A stretch of 64,000 bases of DNA, taken from positions 3,906,001 to 3,970,000 of the forward strand of contig JAJFZO010000407.1 in assembly GCA_021397835.1 (NCBI GenBank), in the 5' to 3' direction. The stretch comes from Moringa oleifera. Lineage: Eukaryota; Streptophyta; Magnoliopsida; Brassicales; Moringaceae. Each line of letters opens with the position of its first letter. Within the stretch, counting starts at the first letter, position 1. The notes under the pieces were generated by a model, which ran no database searches, was not told where the DNA came from, and saw only the letters and a list, made by a program, of their open reading frames with translations. Below are positions 12,454 to 25,100 of the stretch, piece after piece. Made by a program: the position numbers and the translations under genes.

Positions 12454-15400
12454 TATCGCTACATGGAAAACGGAACCTATGAAGGCGGTATAAGTTTCAA
12501 CAAGTCTGAGTTATACATCTCTCTCTCCATCTTGCTCCTTCTGTGCGCTTTATGTTCTTGTGATGTAACGACTCTGTGTGTATACTAGAAACTTAGATGA
12601 GCCTGTAACTGAAGCTACTTTGCCAGGCAGATGATGTTTTATTCCATCCATTGAGTTAGAATCTCTTTCTTCTTATGATCTGATCCACCAGTATCAGTTG
12701 AGTATTGTTCTGCTCTGATTCCAACTCTAACATTGAGAAACTGTTCCTTTTTTCTTTGAGGAAAAAGGAAATATATGTTGTCGGCATCCAAAAGGTAACA
12801 AAGGGAATTGGTTTTTTTGTTTTTTTTTTTTTTGTTTTTGGGTGCGTGAAGAATCCATTGGATGCTTATCAAAGAAATTATTGAGAAGAATCTTAATTAT
12901 CTCCTTGTCAGTATTTGTAAACAAAAAATACAAATGGTCGAGATCATATCAATGCTGGCCTATGGTGATTGCTGCATTAGTATTTAGAAGGTCATGTGTT
13001 CTCTGACTTGAACCGCCCATTTACCTCCCATACCTTGTGACTGCTGCAAATTGTTCATGCATCTCCTCACTTCCTCTACACCAATTATAAAATTTTCAAA
13101 TGAAAAATATGATCGAGATTTTTATATTTTTGATAAATTGAGGCTGCAATTAAGCATAACATTATAACCAAATTATTACATCAAGTTTAATCAAGATTAA
13201 TAGATTCATGCAACAATTTTTCCTGGTTCTTTAATGGAAATATAGCCCATTAAAGCCCAAAATGGGAACAAAACATGGTGGAATTGGGCCCAACTAAGAG
13301 ACAGAAAAAGACACATGCTTTAAATCAAAAGAAAGAAGCAACTAGTTTAGTGATAGAGGTGGTAATCATTCCTTTTACCCTATTTTTCTAAATAAAAATT
13401 AAACTATTAAATACTAAGTATTATTTAACAGTATCCAAATTAAAAATTCAATTATTGTATGCTCTTCTCGTATCTATCTCCTCAGCACAATTATTAAAAA
13501 AGCAAAAGATCCAGAAGAACGGTCATGTGACAGGCAGGGGCGATGATGAAGCAATAATAAAATACAAGCAGCAAACGTGAGGAATCATTCCCCTTCACTC
13601 CCCTCTCCCCATTTGCTTTACTTTAAAACTCAGGCAGTTTTGACTTTGACCCAAACCTAAATTGAATTTCCATAATTAAAATCCCACTCCTCTTTTTTTT
13701 TTTTTTTACTTTAGCTTTTACATTAATTATTTCTTTTCACTGTGAACACTGAACACTCTTCCCGCCCAGCTCTTTCCCTCTTTTCGGCTTTTCTTTAATT
13801 TTGGCTTATGCTCCTCAATTTTTTTTTTCTATTTCTTCTCTTTTTCTCTTTTCAGTTCCGTCTTTATTGTACGGCGTAAAAGCATTTTTAGCACTATGTC
13901 GTTTTGGGCATCTTTGATCGACCTTCCTTTTTGTCCTCTCTCGTTTGCTCCTACGACACCGTTTCACGTCACCCATTCTCTCAAATTGGGTAATATCCTT
14001 TGATTTTACTTTTTTTTTCAATATTAAATAATTTTAGCTTCCAAAAAAAAAAAGTAAATCTGTCAAGTGGGCAGGTCCACCTACTTGAGGTCACTGCGTG
14101 CTCCAGGTGCCGCGTACCGTTTGATTACACGTAACATAGCATCTCTGGTGGGCGGCTGACACGTGTCCTAGAGGATTAATAAATTTGGATATGGATCCAC
14201 ACGTGTCCTGCAAGTGCCATGCAGGCACGTGGTTGCCATTAGTAAAATCCAATCCTCTATCACATTAGATAACGCCAGGCAGCGCCATCCATCCATGCCC
14301 TTGGATCCTTACTCACCCAATCTGCTTCGAGATTATCCCACTCGCACTTCTCCACTCGCCCAGCAGGATAGTAAAAATTTATACCAAAGAAAGCAAACAC
14401 TTTTCTGATACTTAAAAAAAAAAAAAAGAGAAAAATCTAAACAAAGGAAGAGAGGCAGAATTTTTTTCTTTTTTTTTTGTTTAAACTCAGAATTTTGGAT
14501 CTTCTCGAATCAAGAAATAAATAAAGTGGAAAAGTTAAAAATTTAAGAAAAAAGATAATGTAATTTAATTTTCTTCCTTTTAACCTTATTAAAGTGAAAT
14601 AATTTTCGATTAACCACTTATAATAATGATTTTTTAAGATTCTATCACAATTAACTCATTTCATTATTTTAAAAATGTAAAAAATTATATTTTTATTTTA
14701 TTTTTGCATAAAAATAAACCCATCAAACAACTAAAAATCTGAATTTTTTTTAAAAAAAATAAAATTATTGACGACAAAACTTTTCTGGCATAAATATATT
14801 TCTTTCACTTTCAATATGACTAAAGTCATCACTGCATATTTCAGTAGGGGGATTTATCAATTAATAGCTAAATGACATCTCTTCCAATTTTTCATGCCAT
14901 CATTCTCTTATTACAAAATTTAACTTATTTTTTCTTTTTATGTATGTGCATAAGACTCATTTAATCATGTTATATATATTCACCCATTTTTAAGTTAAAT
15001 ACAATATAACTTTTCAATATTTTTTTAATTCCAGGGTAGTTTTTATAATTAAATTCTCAACAAGATAAAATCGTGTGCTTATAATATAAACAAACAATAT
15101 CTGATAGAGATAAAAATAAAAATTTTGACGATGGTTTTAAATATTTATATTAATTTAAAATTTAAAATTATATTATATTTTACTTATATTAAACATATAG
15201 CTATCAGTTAAATGTAAGATAAATTTTAATATATTTTTTTAATTTATGTGATTTTAAAAAAATTATATCTTTTGACATAAAATACATTTTTTACAATCAT
15301 GCATAAAAGAGATTTTTGTTGATAATTAGAATGTTAATATATATGTTAATTTTAAAATATATATAATTTAAATTATATTTTTTAAAAAATTTTAAAATAA

Positions 15401-16300
15401 CAAGATTAAAAATACTTAAAATTTATATCTTTATATATTTAAAAATATATATTTCAAAATTTTATATAAAAAAATGAAGTAAGAGGAAATTGATGCCTTT
15501 GATTTAAAATTTGTTCTCTTCCCAAAAATATCCAAATTATTATTTTTACTATTTAAAAAAATTAAAAAAAATTGGAAAGAATCATTTACTTAAGATATTT
15601 TGTCTCATAATTTTCTGCTTCATATATTTTATCGATTATATTTATTATTTTATAATTTATGTATCCATATTTATAAATTTTATATATTATTTTAGAAACA
15701 CAAAATATTAGTTCACAAATCTCATAAAATAATGAAATTTTTTCATGTTTTTATTAACAAATGATCACCGCAACATATCTTAATTCTTGATAATATCGTT
15801 ATTAGAGAACAAAATCTGATACTATAAAATCTTCTTCCTCTTATAATTTTAAATTATTAATACAAATTAAGGAAACTCAATCTCGAAGTAATCACATTGA
15901 ATTGTTAATTAAAAACTAATTAGCTAATGAGGATCCTAATTTAGAGGAAGCAGCAAGCAGAGATTGCAGACTCAAAGAGAGAGAGAGAGAGAGAGGCGCG
16001 ACTTGTCTGCTTCTGTTTAACGTAATGAGTAGTCAAAAATTAAAAAGACCAAGTGCAGACAAAGACGTGACACGTGCCACTCCTGGACCAACTGTAATCA
16101 TTTCTTTTTTTCATTTCCATATTATAGATTTATTTATTTGTCTTTCAAAATTACTGGAAAATTATATATATGTATTATTTATTTATTTCACAAAGTCCCC
16201 CTCATCATGGGTCACCGTGTCCCCTCTCTCTGCTTCCTGCTTCCCCACCCACAAACACTCTGTTCACATCCACACAGTAGCACACCACTCCCTCCCTTTC
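12454..16300. other. Intergenic region between RPA2 and AIL5
   Basis: The RPA2 3' UTR probably occupies the first 200-400 bases. A palindromic TGGGCCCA at 13285-13292 with two nearby AGCCCA motifs looks like a site II promoter element but has no gene beside it. An ACGT/RY motif cluster sits at 14158-14231. From 14,450 to 15,900 the DNA is very AT-rich with no feature seen. A GA repeat lies at about 15,980-15,994. No gene is supported here. Confidence 0.5.
14158..14231 (+). promoter_or_regulatory. Cluster of ACGT-core (ABRE/G-box) motifs with an RY-type core
   Basis: Three CACGTG cores occur within 75 bp: GACACGTGTC at 14158-14167, CACACGTGTCC around 14198-14208 and GCACGTGG at 14225-14232. 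A CATGCA (RY core) lies at 14218-14223 between the last two. ABRE plus RY combinations are known from ABA- and seed-maturation-regulated promoters (bZIP and B3 factors). The cluster lies about 2.5 kb upstream of the AIL5 start codon with no other gene nearer on that side, so it may be a distal AIL5 element or the promoter of an unrecognised transcript. Confidence 0.4.
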
Positions 16301-16718
16301 TCTCTCTTCGGACTTGACCGAAGCATTATCAGGAGAGAGTGGCGACCGCCACAGGGAACCCATAAAAAGCTTCCACTTGCTCTCTATCTCTCTCTCGTTC
16401 ATCTAATATAGTATGGTTTCAGTGTTTACTATTTATTATTTTCTTGCTCAGAGAAAGAACCTCGATGCTTGTGCGTCACCCCTCTCTCTCTCTCTCTCTC
16501 TTCATATTCGTCTCTTTCCTCTTCCTCTATATCTGTGTCATCCTCTCTCCATCACTCTCCCCATCGTTTCAAATCCCTTTCACACGAAACTCTCTCTCTC
16601 TCTCTCTCTGTGGAAAGTAGAGACACCGCAGAATAGTTTTCTCAGAAGTTCCACTATTTCCAACGAAACTCGCTGTGTGTCTCTCTGCTCTTTCAATCTT
16701 TCACGCTCATCCAAGAGC

Positions 16719-19700
16719 ATGAACATGAACCTCAACACCAACACGGATTCTTCTCCTCACAGCTGGCTCGCTTTCTCTCTCTCCAACAATCATCTCAACT
16801 TGTCCTCCTCTTCGTCTGATTCTTCTCATCTTTGCTTCTTCGAAGCTTTCAACACCACCACCGCTACTACCACCACCACAACCGCCGCCACCACCAACCC
16901 AGGAGGTCCTTTCATCTCTCTCTCTCGATTATTCTCTCTTTTTTTTTTTACGCGGAGCTTTTTTGTTTTCTTGTGTTTGCGTGCAAGTTTCTTCAACTGG
17001 GAAGGAAACAAAAGAAATTGAAGTTCTTGTGCTGACAGGAGAATGATTTCTTTTACAGGTAATATTGTTGATGCGCGAGCGCAAGAAGATGACGCAGGGA
17101 CCACCGGCGCAACCGACCTTTCCATTTTCACTGGCGGCCCTAAACTCGAGGACTTCCTCGGGGGTTCTACAACGACTGGACCTGCACCTGCACCTCCAGC
17201 ACCGCCATCCCAACTGGGTCACTTCCCCACTGAAGCACCAACCGTCACCGTATCTGATGCCGAGATATACGACTCGGAGCTTAAAAGCATAGCCGCAAGT
17301 TTCCTTCGCGGTTTCTCCAATACTGAACAAACTGATACCCACAAACAGCAACAACAACAACAACAGCCGTTGCTTTCTGCAGAGCCTGCGCCGAAGAAAA
17401 CCGTCGACACCTTTGGCCAACGCACTTCCATCTACCGCGGAGTCACACGGTAACTATACAATAGTGATCATTTAAAATCAACCCAACAAAAAAATGTTCT
17501 CTTTTTTAACATGTTGTTTTCCTATGCCAGCCATAGATGGACTGGTAGATATGAAGCTCATTTGTGGGATAATAGCTGTAGAAGAGAAGGCCAAAGTAGG
17601 AAAGGAAGGCAAGGTAATTGCACCTTTGTCTTCGTTCTTCGTTCTTTTTCTACAAATTCTTTGAGGGAGTCGGGTTTGCCTCTAACATGCGCCTGGGGCA
17701 AATGGTCCACGAGATCTGTGTCGGAGCCAAAACTGGTCCTAAAGGAAAACCGGAATCAATGAGAGATAAAAAAGAAAGTATGATAAAGGTGCAAATCCCG
17801 AGAAACAATCAGGTCCATCTGAAGGGCTCAGATCTTCCTGGTTCTTCTACTGGTTTTTGAACAACATGAGCGCCTGGCATTTTAATTTCCCTACTCGATT
17901 GCCTACAGTAACCACTATTACTTGATAGATTTTCCACATGAATGTTTTCTGAGAAGATTCTGATATGCTTTTGTTGTTTCTTTATGTGGGCATGTACTTC
18001 TGTGGATGATTGCCACCCCTGGAATGTTCAAATCATCATCATTGTTTCCAGTTTATTTGGGTAAGTACTTAAACTTCAAAACATGCATTATAATGCCATA
18101 ATTAATCTAATCATTCCGATTTCACTGTAACAAAGATACCCATCAAAGATAATCAATGGCTGAATCTAATCGAGCTTTACCCTGGATGGGTAAAGATTCT
18201 TTAATGCATGCATGTGTAACAAGTTCGGGTTGTCTGTTAGATTCTCTTCTTTCTTCCATGGCAGTGTCGCCATGTTCAGATTTCCTCCATAAATTCTCTG
18301 CATGATGACATTTTCTTTTCGGGTTTTCTCTGCGCAGGTGGGTATGATAAGGAAGAGAAAGCAGCTCGAGCTTATGATCTTGCAGCTCTCAAGTACTGGG
18401 GTCCGACAACTACCACAAACTTTCCGGTAATCAATCTGAGATTTTCTCTTTCTTTTTTCCTTTTTCAAATTTCAGTTTCGATCTGGACAGCTTTTTCTTA
18501 AATTTGCCTTTCTTAGATTTCGAACTATGAGAAGGAACTAGAAGAGATGAAGAACATGACGAGGCAAGAATTCGTCGCTTCACTTCGAAGGTAATCGTTT
18601 CTCCATAAGATCCTTTCATAGAAAGTGTAGCTGTTATATAATCTTAGTGCAGTTTTAGTCAATGATTTATGCCTTAAAATATTAGATTTCCTTTCGATGA
18701 AAGCTCTAGCCTTTAATATTTGTACTTTCTTTGTTTCGCAGGAAAAGTAGTGGATTTTCTCGGGGTGCCTCTATCTACAGAGGTGTCACCAGGTTTGTAA
18801 TATTACCCTTCCAGATACATGGAGTGAAATTAAAGGAAACAAAAAGTAATCTCTCCTTGTTTTTTCATTGATTTGCGCAGGCATCATCAACATGGAAGAT
18901 GGCAAGCAAGAATAGGAAGAGTTGCGGGCAACAAAGATCTTTATCTTGGCACCTTCAGTGAGTTTTCTCTTCTCTTACCAGATTTTCTCTCACTTTTTCT
19001 TAGATTTTCTTGCGGGGGAAAATGTGATTTGACGTTAACAGGCACCCAAGAGGAAGCTGCAGAGGCATACGACATTGCTGCAATCAAATTCAGAGGTTTA
19101 AACGCGGTGACCAACTTCGACATGAGCCGGTACGACATTAAAAGCATTGCGAACAGCAATCTTCCCATAGGAGGAATGAGCAACAAGTCCAAGAACTCCT
19201 CCGACTCAGCCTCTGACAGCAAGAGCATCGACGGGAGCCGGTCCGATGACCGTGATCGTGATCTTTCCTCGGCATCGTCCGTCAGCTTTGCTTCCCACTC
19301 TGCAAATTCCGGCACTCTTAGCTTCGCAGTAGCCATCAAGCAAGACCCGTCTGATTATTGGTCTAACATTCTTGGGTACCATAGCACCGCTACCTCCCTC
19401 AAGAACCAGAACCCAAGCAGCAGCAGCATTGCACAGACGTCCCTGTTTCAGTCATGCACTAACGGCTCCGGCTCCGGCTCCGGCTCTTTATCCGTTTTCC
19501 AAACTCCGGCGGCTTTCAGCATGGATTTCTCCGGTGCAGTCAGTGAACCTAACAATGGGTTATTCCACGGCGGCGGCGGTGGGTATGTTAAGCAACAAAG
19601 CGGCATCACAGCAGCCATTAATGCTCCTTCAACGAGCTCTTCATCAATCCCATTTGCTACACCAATTACACTGAATACAACCACTGCTGGTGGCAACAGT

Positions 19701-19811
19701 TATGAAGGGTCTTCTTCATATGGAAGCTGGATTTCACCATCTCTGCACTCTTTTCAAACTGCAAAGCCGAATCTGTCGGTGTTTCAGACACCCATTTTTG
19801 GCATGGAATGA
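16719..19811 (+). CDS. AIL5: AINTEGUMENTA-like AP2/ERF transcription factor, AIL5/PLETHORA5 type
   Basis: Nine exons: 16719-16905, 17059-17449, 17531-17613, 18052-18060 (9-nt microexon), 18338-18426, 18517-18590, 18742-18792, 18881-18957 and 19042-19811. They total 1731 nt, or 576 residues. AP2 repeat 1 begins at [20 protein letters not shown] (about residue 187) and continues through [20 protein letters not shown]. The linker has the family block [19 protein letters not shown], and AP2 repeat 2 starts near residue 289 ([20 protein letters not shown]). The N-terminal WLAFSLSNN and the [14 protein letters not shown] motif, and the C-terminal [12 protein letters not shown], point to AIL5 rather than ANT or BBM. 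The protein should be a nuclear DNA-binding regulator of meristem, embryo and organ growth. The N-terminus carries Thr and Gln tracts. The leader is CT-rich and has an in-frame upstream ATG at 16413. Confidence 0.94.
18052..18060 (+). other. AIL5: 9-nt microexon of AIL5 (encodes VYL of AP2 repeat 1)
   Basis: TTTATTTGG is flanked by GTTTCCAG upstream and GTAAGTACTT downstream. Joined to the final G at 17613 and the GTGGG at 18338 it reads V-Y-L-G-G, completing the conserved VYLGGYDKEE core of the first AP2 repeat. Skipping it removes exactly three residues without a frameshift. A microexon of this size is known in ANT/AP2-family genes and is missed by most ORF-based callers. Confidence 0.95.
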
Positions 19812-21840
19812 GCATGAGTAGGTGGTGGGTCGACTTCTCAGGCTGAGTCTTTTTTGAACTGACAGAGCATTTTCTCAGAAGCTGACTGTACTAACTGAAG
19901 TTCTCTTATGGCTATGGTTCCATCTTCCTTCTTCTTTAATTATCTTTTCTCTTCTTTTGATCTGCCCTCTTTTACTGGCATAAATTTGTACGGACATATA
20001 AAAATGAAAAAAGAAATCCTCTTTTGTATTCTTTCGTGTTCTAAGTTAAATTGATGTGTTCATCTAATTGCTGACAACCTCACCAGATTCTCTGCCACAC
20101 TGAAGAAGCGTTAAAGGATGATGGGTATCAAGTATGGTGCTCCGCAAGTTGTCCTACCATATTTGCTTCCGTTGTTTCTTCTGGCATTTTTGAGTATTCT
20201 TATATGTACAAAAATGCACCAAAGTTAAGGATTGGCTGACGTTTTGATTTAGGCTTCAAGTTTAAGATGTTTTTGTAATTTATTATTTTAATATTATAAA
20301 AAATAAATATATAATATCCTAATTGTTACTTTTATGTAATTATCATGAGCTAATATTTTTAAAAATTAATTACATCAAAAAATTTGTAGTATCAAAATTT
20401 GTAAGAAAAATTTTTTTATTTATAATTTTTATTAATATTGATAATTTTTTATATATATACATGTAACATTGAATATGATTCATTAATCATCTTAACATTG
20501 TTTTAAGCCTCATTATAATAAAAAATATGTTTGATTTATTTAAATATTATACTTTGCATAATTTTATTAAATTTAAATATAAAAATATTTTATTTATTTT
20601 AAATAATATTTGCAAAAGATATTTAAATAATTACATAAAGAAAATACATTGTGTATGCCTAAAATCATTGACATTAACAACAATTATAAACAAAAAAATT
20701 ACAGTAAAAATTTTAAAAAAACATAAATATGTATATAAAATTATTAATATTAATAAAAATTGTAAATGAAAGTTTCAAATTAAAAAATAAATGAAAACAT
20801 AAATTTTAAGTAAATATAATTAAAATGCACATCTCATGATTAATCAATTTTTTTAATATTAAATAATTTAAATTAATAAATAATTTTGATTCATTTGTCA
20901 TATGTTTATAATATTTTTTAAGGGATCACTTATGGAATGATAATAACTTGAAAATACAAGAAATTAATAAATAGTATTGTTTTATATACAACATAATTGA
21001 GGTAGTGTGTTACAGTGTGATGGAGTGAGCTCAATAAAACACCTTGAATATATAAAAATGAGTTAATTTATTTAAGTTTTTTATATTTAAATTGTTATAA
21101 GTTTTGATAATTTTTTTGAATTAAATATCTCTTCTTCAACTCAATTGAATATTGAAATCACATTTGCAGCTGTGTGACAATATTTATGATATTGCTTTTT
21201 AAAAAATACTTATTTTTATAATTTATTATATCAATAAAAATATTAAAAAACAAATTTTTTACACAATAAATTTAAATCTTATTAAAATATATTTTTTATT
21301 TAATAAATTAATTGGTAAAAAACCAAATTCATAATCCAATCAAATTAAAATGCTTAATTAAATTAGATTATCTTAATACAAAAAACTCATATTAAAACAC
21401 ATGTTCACCAATCCAGTGCAAACAAAATAAATAATGTGACATAAAAACATCGAGATAAATACTGGGTCAGATTGAATTTAGTGAGATACATTGTGTAAAT
21501 TATCTCTTAAATTATTTTAATCAAAATTTACCCTAATTGATAAATTCATATTAAGAGTTAATGTAGCAAAATAAAAGAAATTAATTAAATTAGAAAATAA
21601 CTTAGGGTTAAAAGAGAAGAGAATGTAGTGTGAACTTTTGGTTAATAGGGGCAGTGGCTTGACCAAGAGTCATATCGACCAAAAGTTTAGATACCGAGAA
21701 GATAAGAATGATACACAATCGGACAATCACATTACTCATTTGGCCTTTATATGCTTTATGTTTCTTACTCTTTGCTTTCCTTTTTAATGAACACAAATTT
21801 CAAATCTAAACTAAATTAAATTAAATAAAAATGTCTTTTC
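19812..21840. other. AIL5 3' flank and AT-rich intergenic DNA
   Basis: Positions 19812 to about 20,230 are probably 3' UTR and terminator-proximal sequence of AIL5. Beyond that the DNA is strongly AT-rich and contains the inverted-repeat element described separately at 20,418-20,767. No coding signal is seen; the open frames present are low-complexity AT translations. Confidence 0.5.
20418..20767. mobile_element. Possible MITE-like element with long inverted arms
   Basis: The left arm at 20418-20460 (AATTTTTATTAATATTGATAA core) is the inverse of the right arm at 20731-20767 (TTATTAATATTAATAAAAAT core), with only a few mismatches over about 37 bases. A related arrangement with similar internal text (TATTTAAATAATTACA) occurs at about 27,590-27,785. 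The arms are very AT-rich, so chance cannot be excluded, but arm order, spacing and shared interior favour a non-autonomous TIR element. Exact ends and target-site duplications were not identified. Confidence 0.4.
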
Positions 21841-22150
21841 AAATGTCCGTGTTTGGAGAACGAGTGGAGTTGTCCTTTGTACCTTTCGGCGCTCATTGCA
21901 TCCTCTCCCCACGCCATCATGCCATTGCCCTTCATCTTTGACCGTCGTTTTGACCCCCTCTCTGTACGATTTATCAAAGAATCCTCCCCCCGAGTATGAA
22001 AGCTTATGATAATTAGCGTGAGGATCGCCTCACTGCATCATTCATCTCTGAGCTGATTAGCTAATCACTGCTTAAGCTTGATTAAGTTAATCATCTCTTA
22101 AGCGATGATCGTGCGGTCATCATGTGCCCCTGTTTTAGTTGACTAGATTA
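21841..22150. promoter_or_regulatory. GC-richer noncoding island, possible distal regulatory element
   Basis: This stands out from the surrounding AT-rich DNA. It holds two W-box-like TTTGACC/TTTTGACC sites (21937-21943, 21947-21954), a perfect 12-bp palindrome GATTAGCTAATC (22055-22066), a TTAATCAT homeodomain-type motif and a second inverted repeat around CGATGATCGTGCGGTCATC. No ORF or known RNA gene was recognised. It lies 2 kb downstream of AIL5. The function is unknown. Confidence 0.3.
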
Positions 22151-25100
22151 CCCCCCCTTCCAAATGATAATTCCTAATTTTCTTTGGATCCCTTTTAATT
22201 ATTTATGTAATTAACTTATTAAAATCAAATAAAATAGATAAGATTAAAAATAATTATCTATAGGTATAATCAATTTTTATATTTTTATTTTATTTAACTG
22301 CATAACTATATTATTATTATTACATTTTGATGTAGGGAATAATGACAAGCAATTCAATAATGTGTTGCAAATTGGGTGGAGTTGGAAACCGGAAATTGTC
22401 TACGTCAGTGGAGACGGATAAGATTAGGAGATAGAATAAATATCATTTAGTTGCATTATTGGACAAAAGTGTTTGAAAAAAAAAAGAAAAAGAAAAAACA
22501 ATGAAATTGCATGTGAGCAAATCTTGATTCGATCCTTAGGCGGTGCCTGTGGATGTAGCTTGGCCTTGTAAGGCTATTAAAGTTAGGTGTTGATTCCATT
22601 AAAAAATAATTAAAATTAAATTTTTTCAAAAATTAAGCTTTAATCTAAATGTATTACAATTTTTAAATCTCTTTTTTCACTTAAAATATAAAAATTTAAC
22701 AAAAACAAATATTAAATTTGAAGCTTTGTTAACAAGAATAATTAGTTTATAATAAAATAACAAAAATGGCTTTTATACTTTGATCCAATTGAATCAATCA
22801 AAATTTATTTCGATGCGTTTTGAATTTTTTTTAAAATATATTTTTAGATAATTTAAATGATATTTTATTAAAAAATTAATTTTTATTTGGAGACGGAAAC
22901 ATGAAAAATGTTGTAAAAGGCTACATTTAAAAGGGGCATAGATTAGTCAAAATGTAAACGCTGCAAAAGGTAGGTATCTCTTTGCCTTTAAACTCTTTAT
23001 TCTGTTTTCTTTTGAGTTTAGTCTCAATCTTTGCTTCCCTTTTGTTTTACATGCATACCATTCATGTCGGCCACATCCACTTTGACTTGCACATCTTTTA
23101 AATCCAATCAAACAAAACCAACTTTTTTATTTTTTTAATTTTTTGGGTTCTTCTGGTTTAATCATTACAAGATTAGGGTTTTGCCCTCCACAACGTAAAC
23201 AACACATCGTGAATCAAGGACCAATCCCACTTTGCTTATCAAGCTCCGCTTCTTTAATTTTATTTTTTTTAGCGTATAGTTTAATTTGTCCTATATAATC
23301 ATTTGCCGTGTATTAATTTTAGACTATAGTAATCATAAGATTATGAAATTGCACGTGCTCGTCCATCAACACACACGTGTGGGTGATTATTGAGACAGGA
23401 TATTGAAAGCTCGATTGTTAATTAGTTGATGAAAATATGATTAATTTTGTTTAATTGGATTGGATTAAGTATATCAAAATTGGATAAACCCTAATGACGA
23501 TTAGGGTTTTTGAGGGGCAAGCTGGGCTTGGGAGTGCAATAGGACAAGACTGACCCATTATAGTGGATTTGAGCCCACCAGTTATGTACTGGTCTGTGAT
23601 GAAGAGGCCCATTGGTCCACTTGGGTCAGCCAGCCTGTGTGGCTAATCGAGCCACAAGAGGCTTCTTGATTGCCGTGATTTGTGAGGATGGCCATGGTGA
23701 TTGGAGATGGACAGAGAAAGGGACAAAGAAGCCAGCTAATTGTGAAAAAAAAGACATAAAAACAAAGAGTAACAGATAGTTTTGTTTGGTTGGGAAAGTG
23801 AGATGAGAAATCAAGCATCCCTTTCATGCACCTACCCTCGCATACCATGCAAATCAACTCCCAATATCCTCATCAGTCAGTCTCCACTCCAACTAAAAAA
23901 AAAAAAATCATAAAACAAACAGATGATGTATATTCTTACGAGTATTCAATAATGTAAAAATCGACTTAACGAGTTGAACCCAATTCACAGAAATGTAAAC
24001 CCATTAGGGAACTGATTTCAAATTTGCCAATTAGGCCTTATTAAATGGAACCCAGAAGGCAGAAACCAAAACCCATATGACAAAAGCCTCCTTACTTAAC
24101 CAAAATCTTTCTTTGAATTGGCCTTTTCATGGGTCGCTGAATCAGAAGTTTCTGTGCACTTTTTACAGTTCGCTTTCATAAGCAACAACTGAAAAGGCTC
24201 ATATGTAAGCCATGCTTCACAAGCTCGTTGAGATTTTTTTCTCGCTTATGGCAAATAAATTAATTAACAATCGCATTTTGCTCCTCCTTTTATGCCACAG
24301 AAAGCTGACGTGTTTTACACTCAAAGACACATTTTCTGCCATTGTTCTTTGCTTTGCACTTTTACCAAAAAAAAAAAAGCTAAATGGAGAAATCGCAACT
24401 CTCGCTTTCATTGCTTTATGCACTTTTACATCTTTGGACTAATAATTTCATCGCTTTCTCTTTCTTTTTATTAACCTATTTTATTTCTTCTGTCTTACAT
24501 GCGAAAACTTCCTCTTCAAGCCACCACCCCTTTCCCATCTCACTTTTTGCCTAAACTCCTCATTGTAAATTAACTAAATATGTACAATAATATCATATCA
24601 ATTACTAATAATAATAAAAAAAAAACACTAATATTTATGTAGTCCGACAATATTTTTCTGCCCACAATACTTAATACCAAGTTATTAAAAAGTAATAGTT
24701 TTTATTTATAAAAATATAATTTTGATTCAATTGATGCTTATATTTCCATTTGTAAAGATTTTTCAAAATTCTAACTGAAAGTATCTAAAAACATATCAGA
24801 TTTTAGAAAAATTTTAAAATTACACTAATTTTTTCCAATATTTTAATTTTTAAAGTCACATAAAAAAATATCTTAATAACTTGGTATTAACCCTTCAAAT
24901 TTATTTTAAATTATAAAAATAGTTTGATCTACTATATATACAAACTAATTATTTTAAAAAGCTTTTTAAATTTAAAATATCATCTCATTAATAACATTTT
25001 AAGCAATCTATTCTTTTTAAATATAATTTAATTAATATAATATAATTTAAAATATCATGCTACATGTCTCCATTTTGTATACAATCTCTTAATTAAATTA

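Noticed and set aside
14214..14408. 64-codon plus-strand frame beginning in the ACGT motif cluster
   Set aside because: No family similarity and it overlaps promoter-like motifs; treated as noncoding.
22495..22610. SINE-like text with a B-box (GATTCGATCC) next to an A-rich run
   Set aside because: No matching A box at the right spacing and no flanking target-site duplication; the A-rich run is on the wrong side for this orientation.
23582..23857. 91-codon minus-strand open frame
   Set aside because: No recognisable family, no splice support and skewed composition; GC-richer noncoding DNA explains it.
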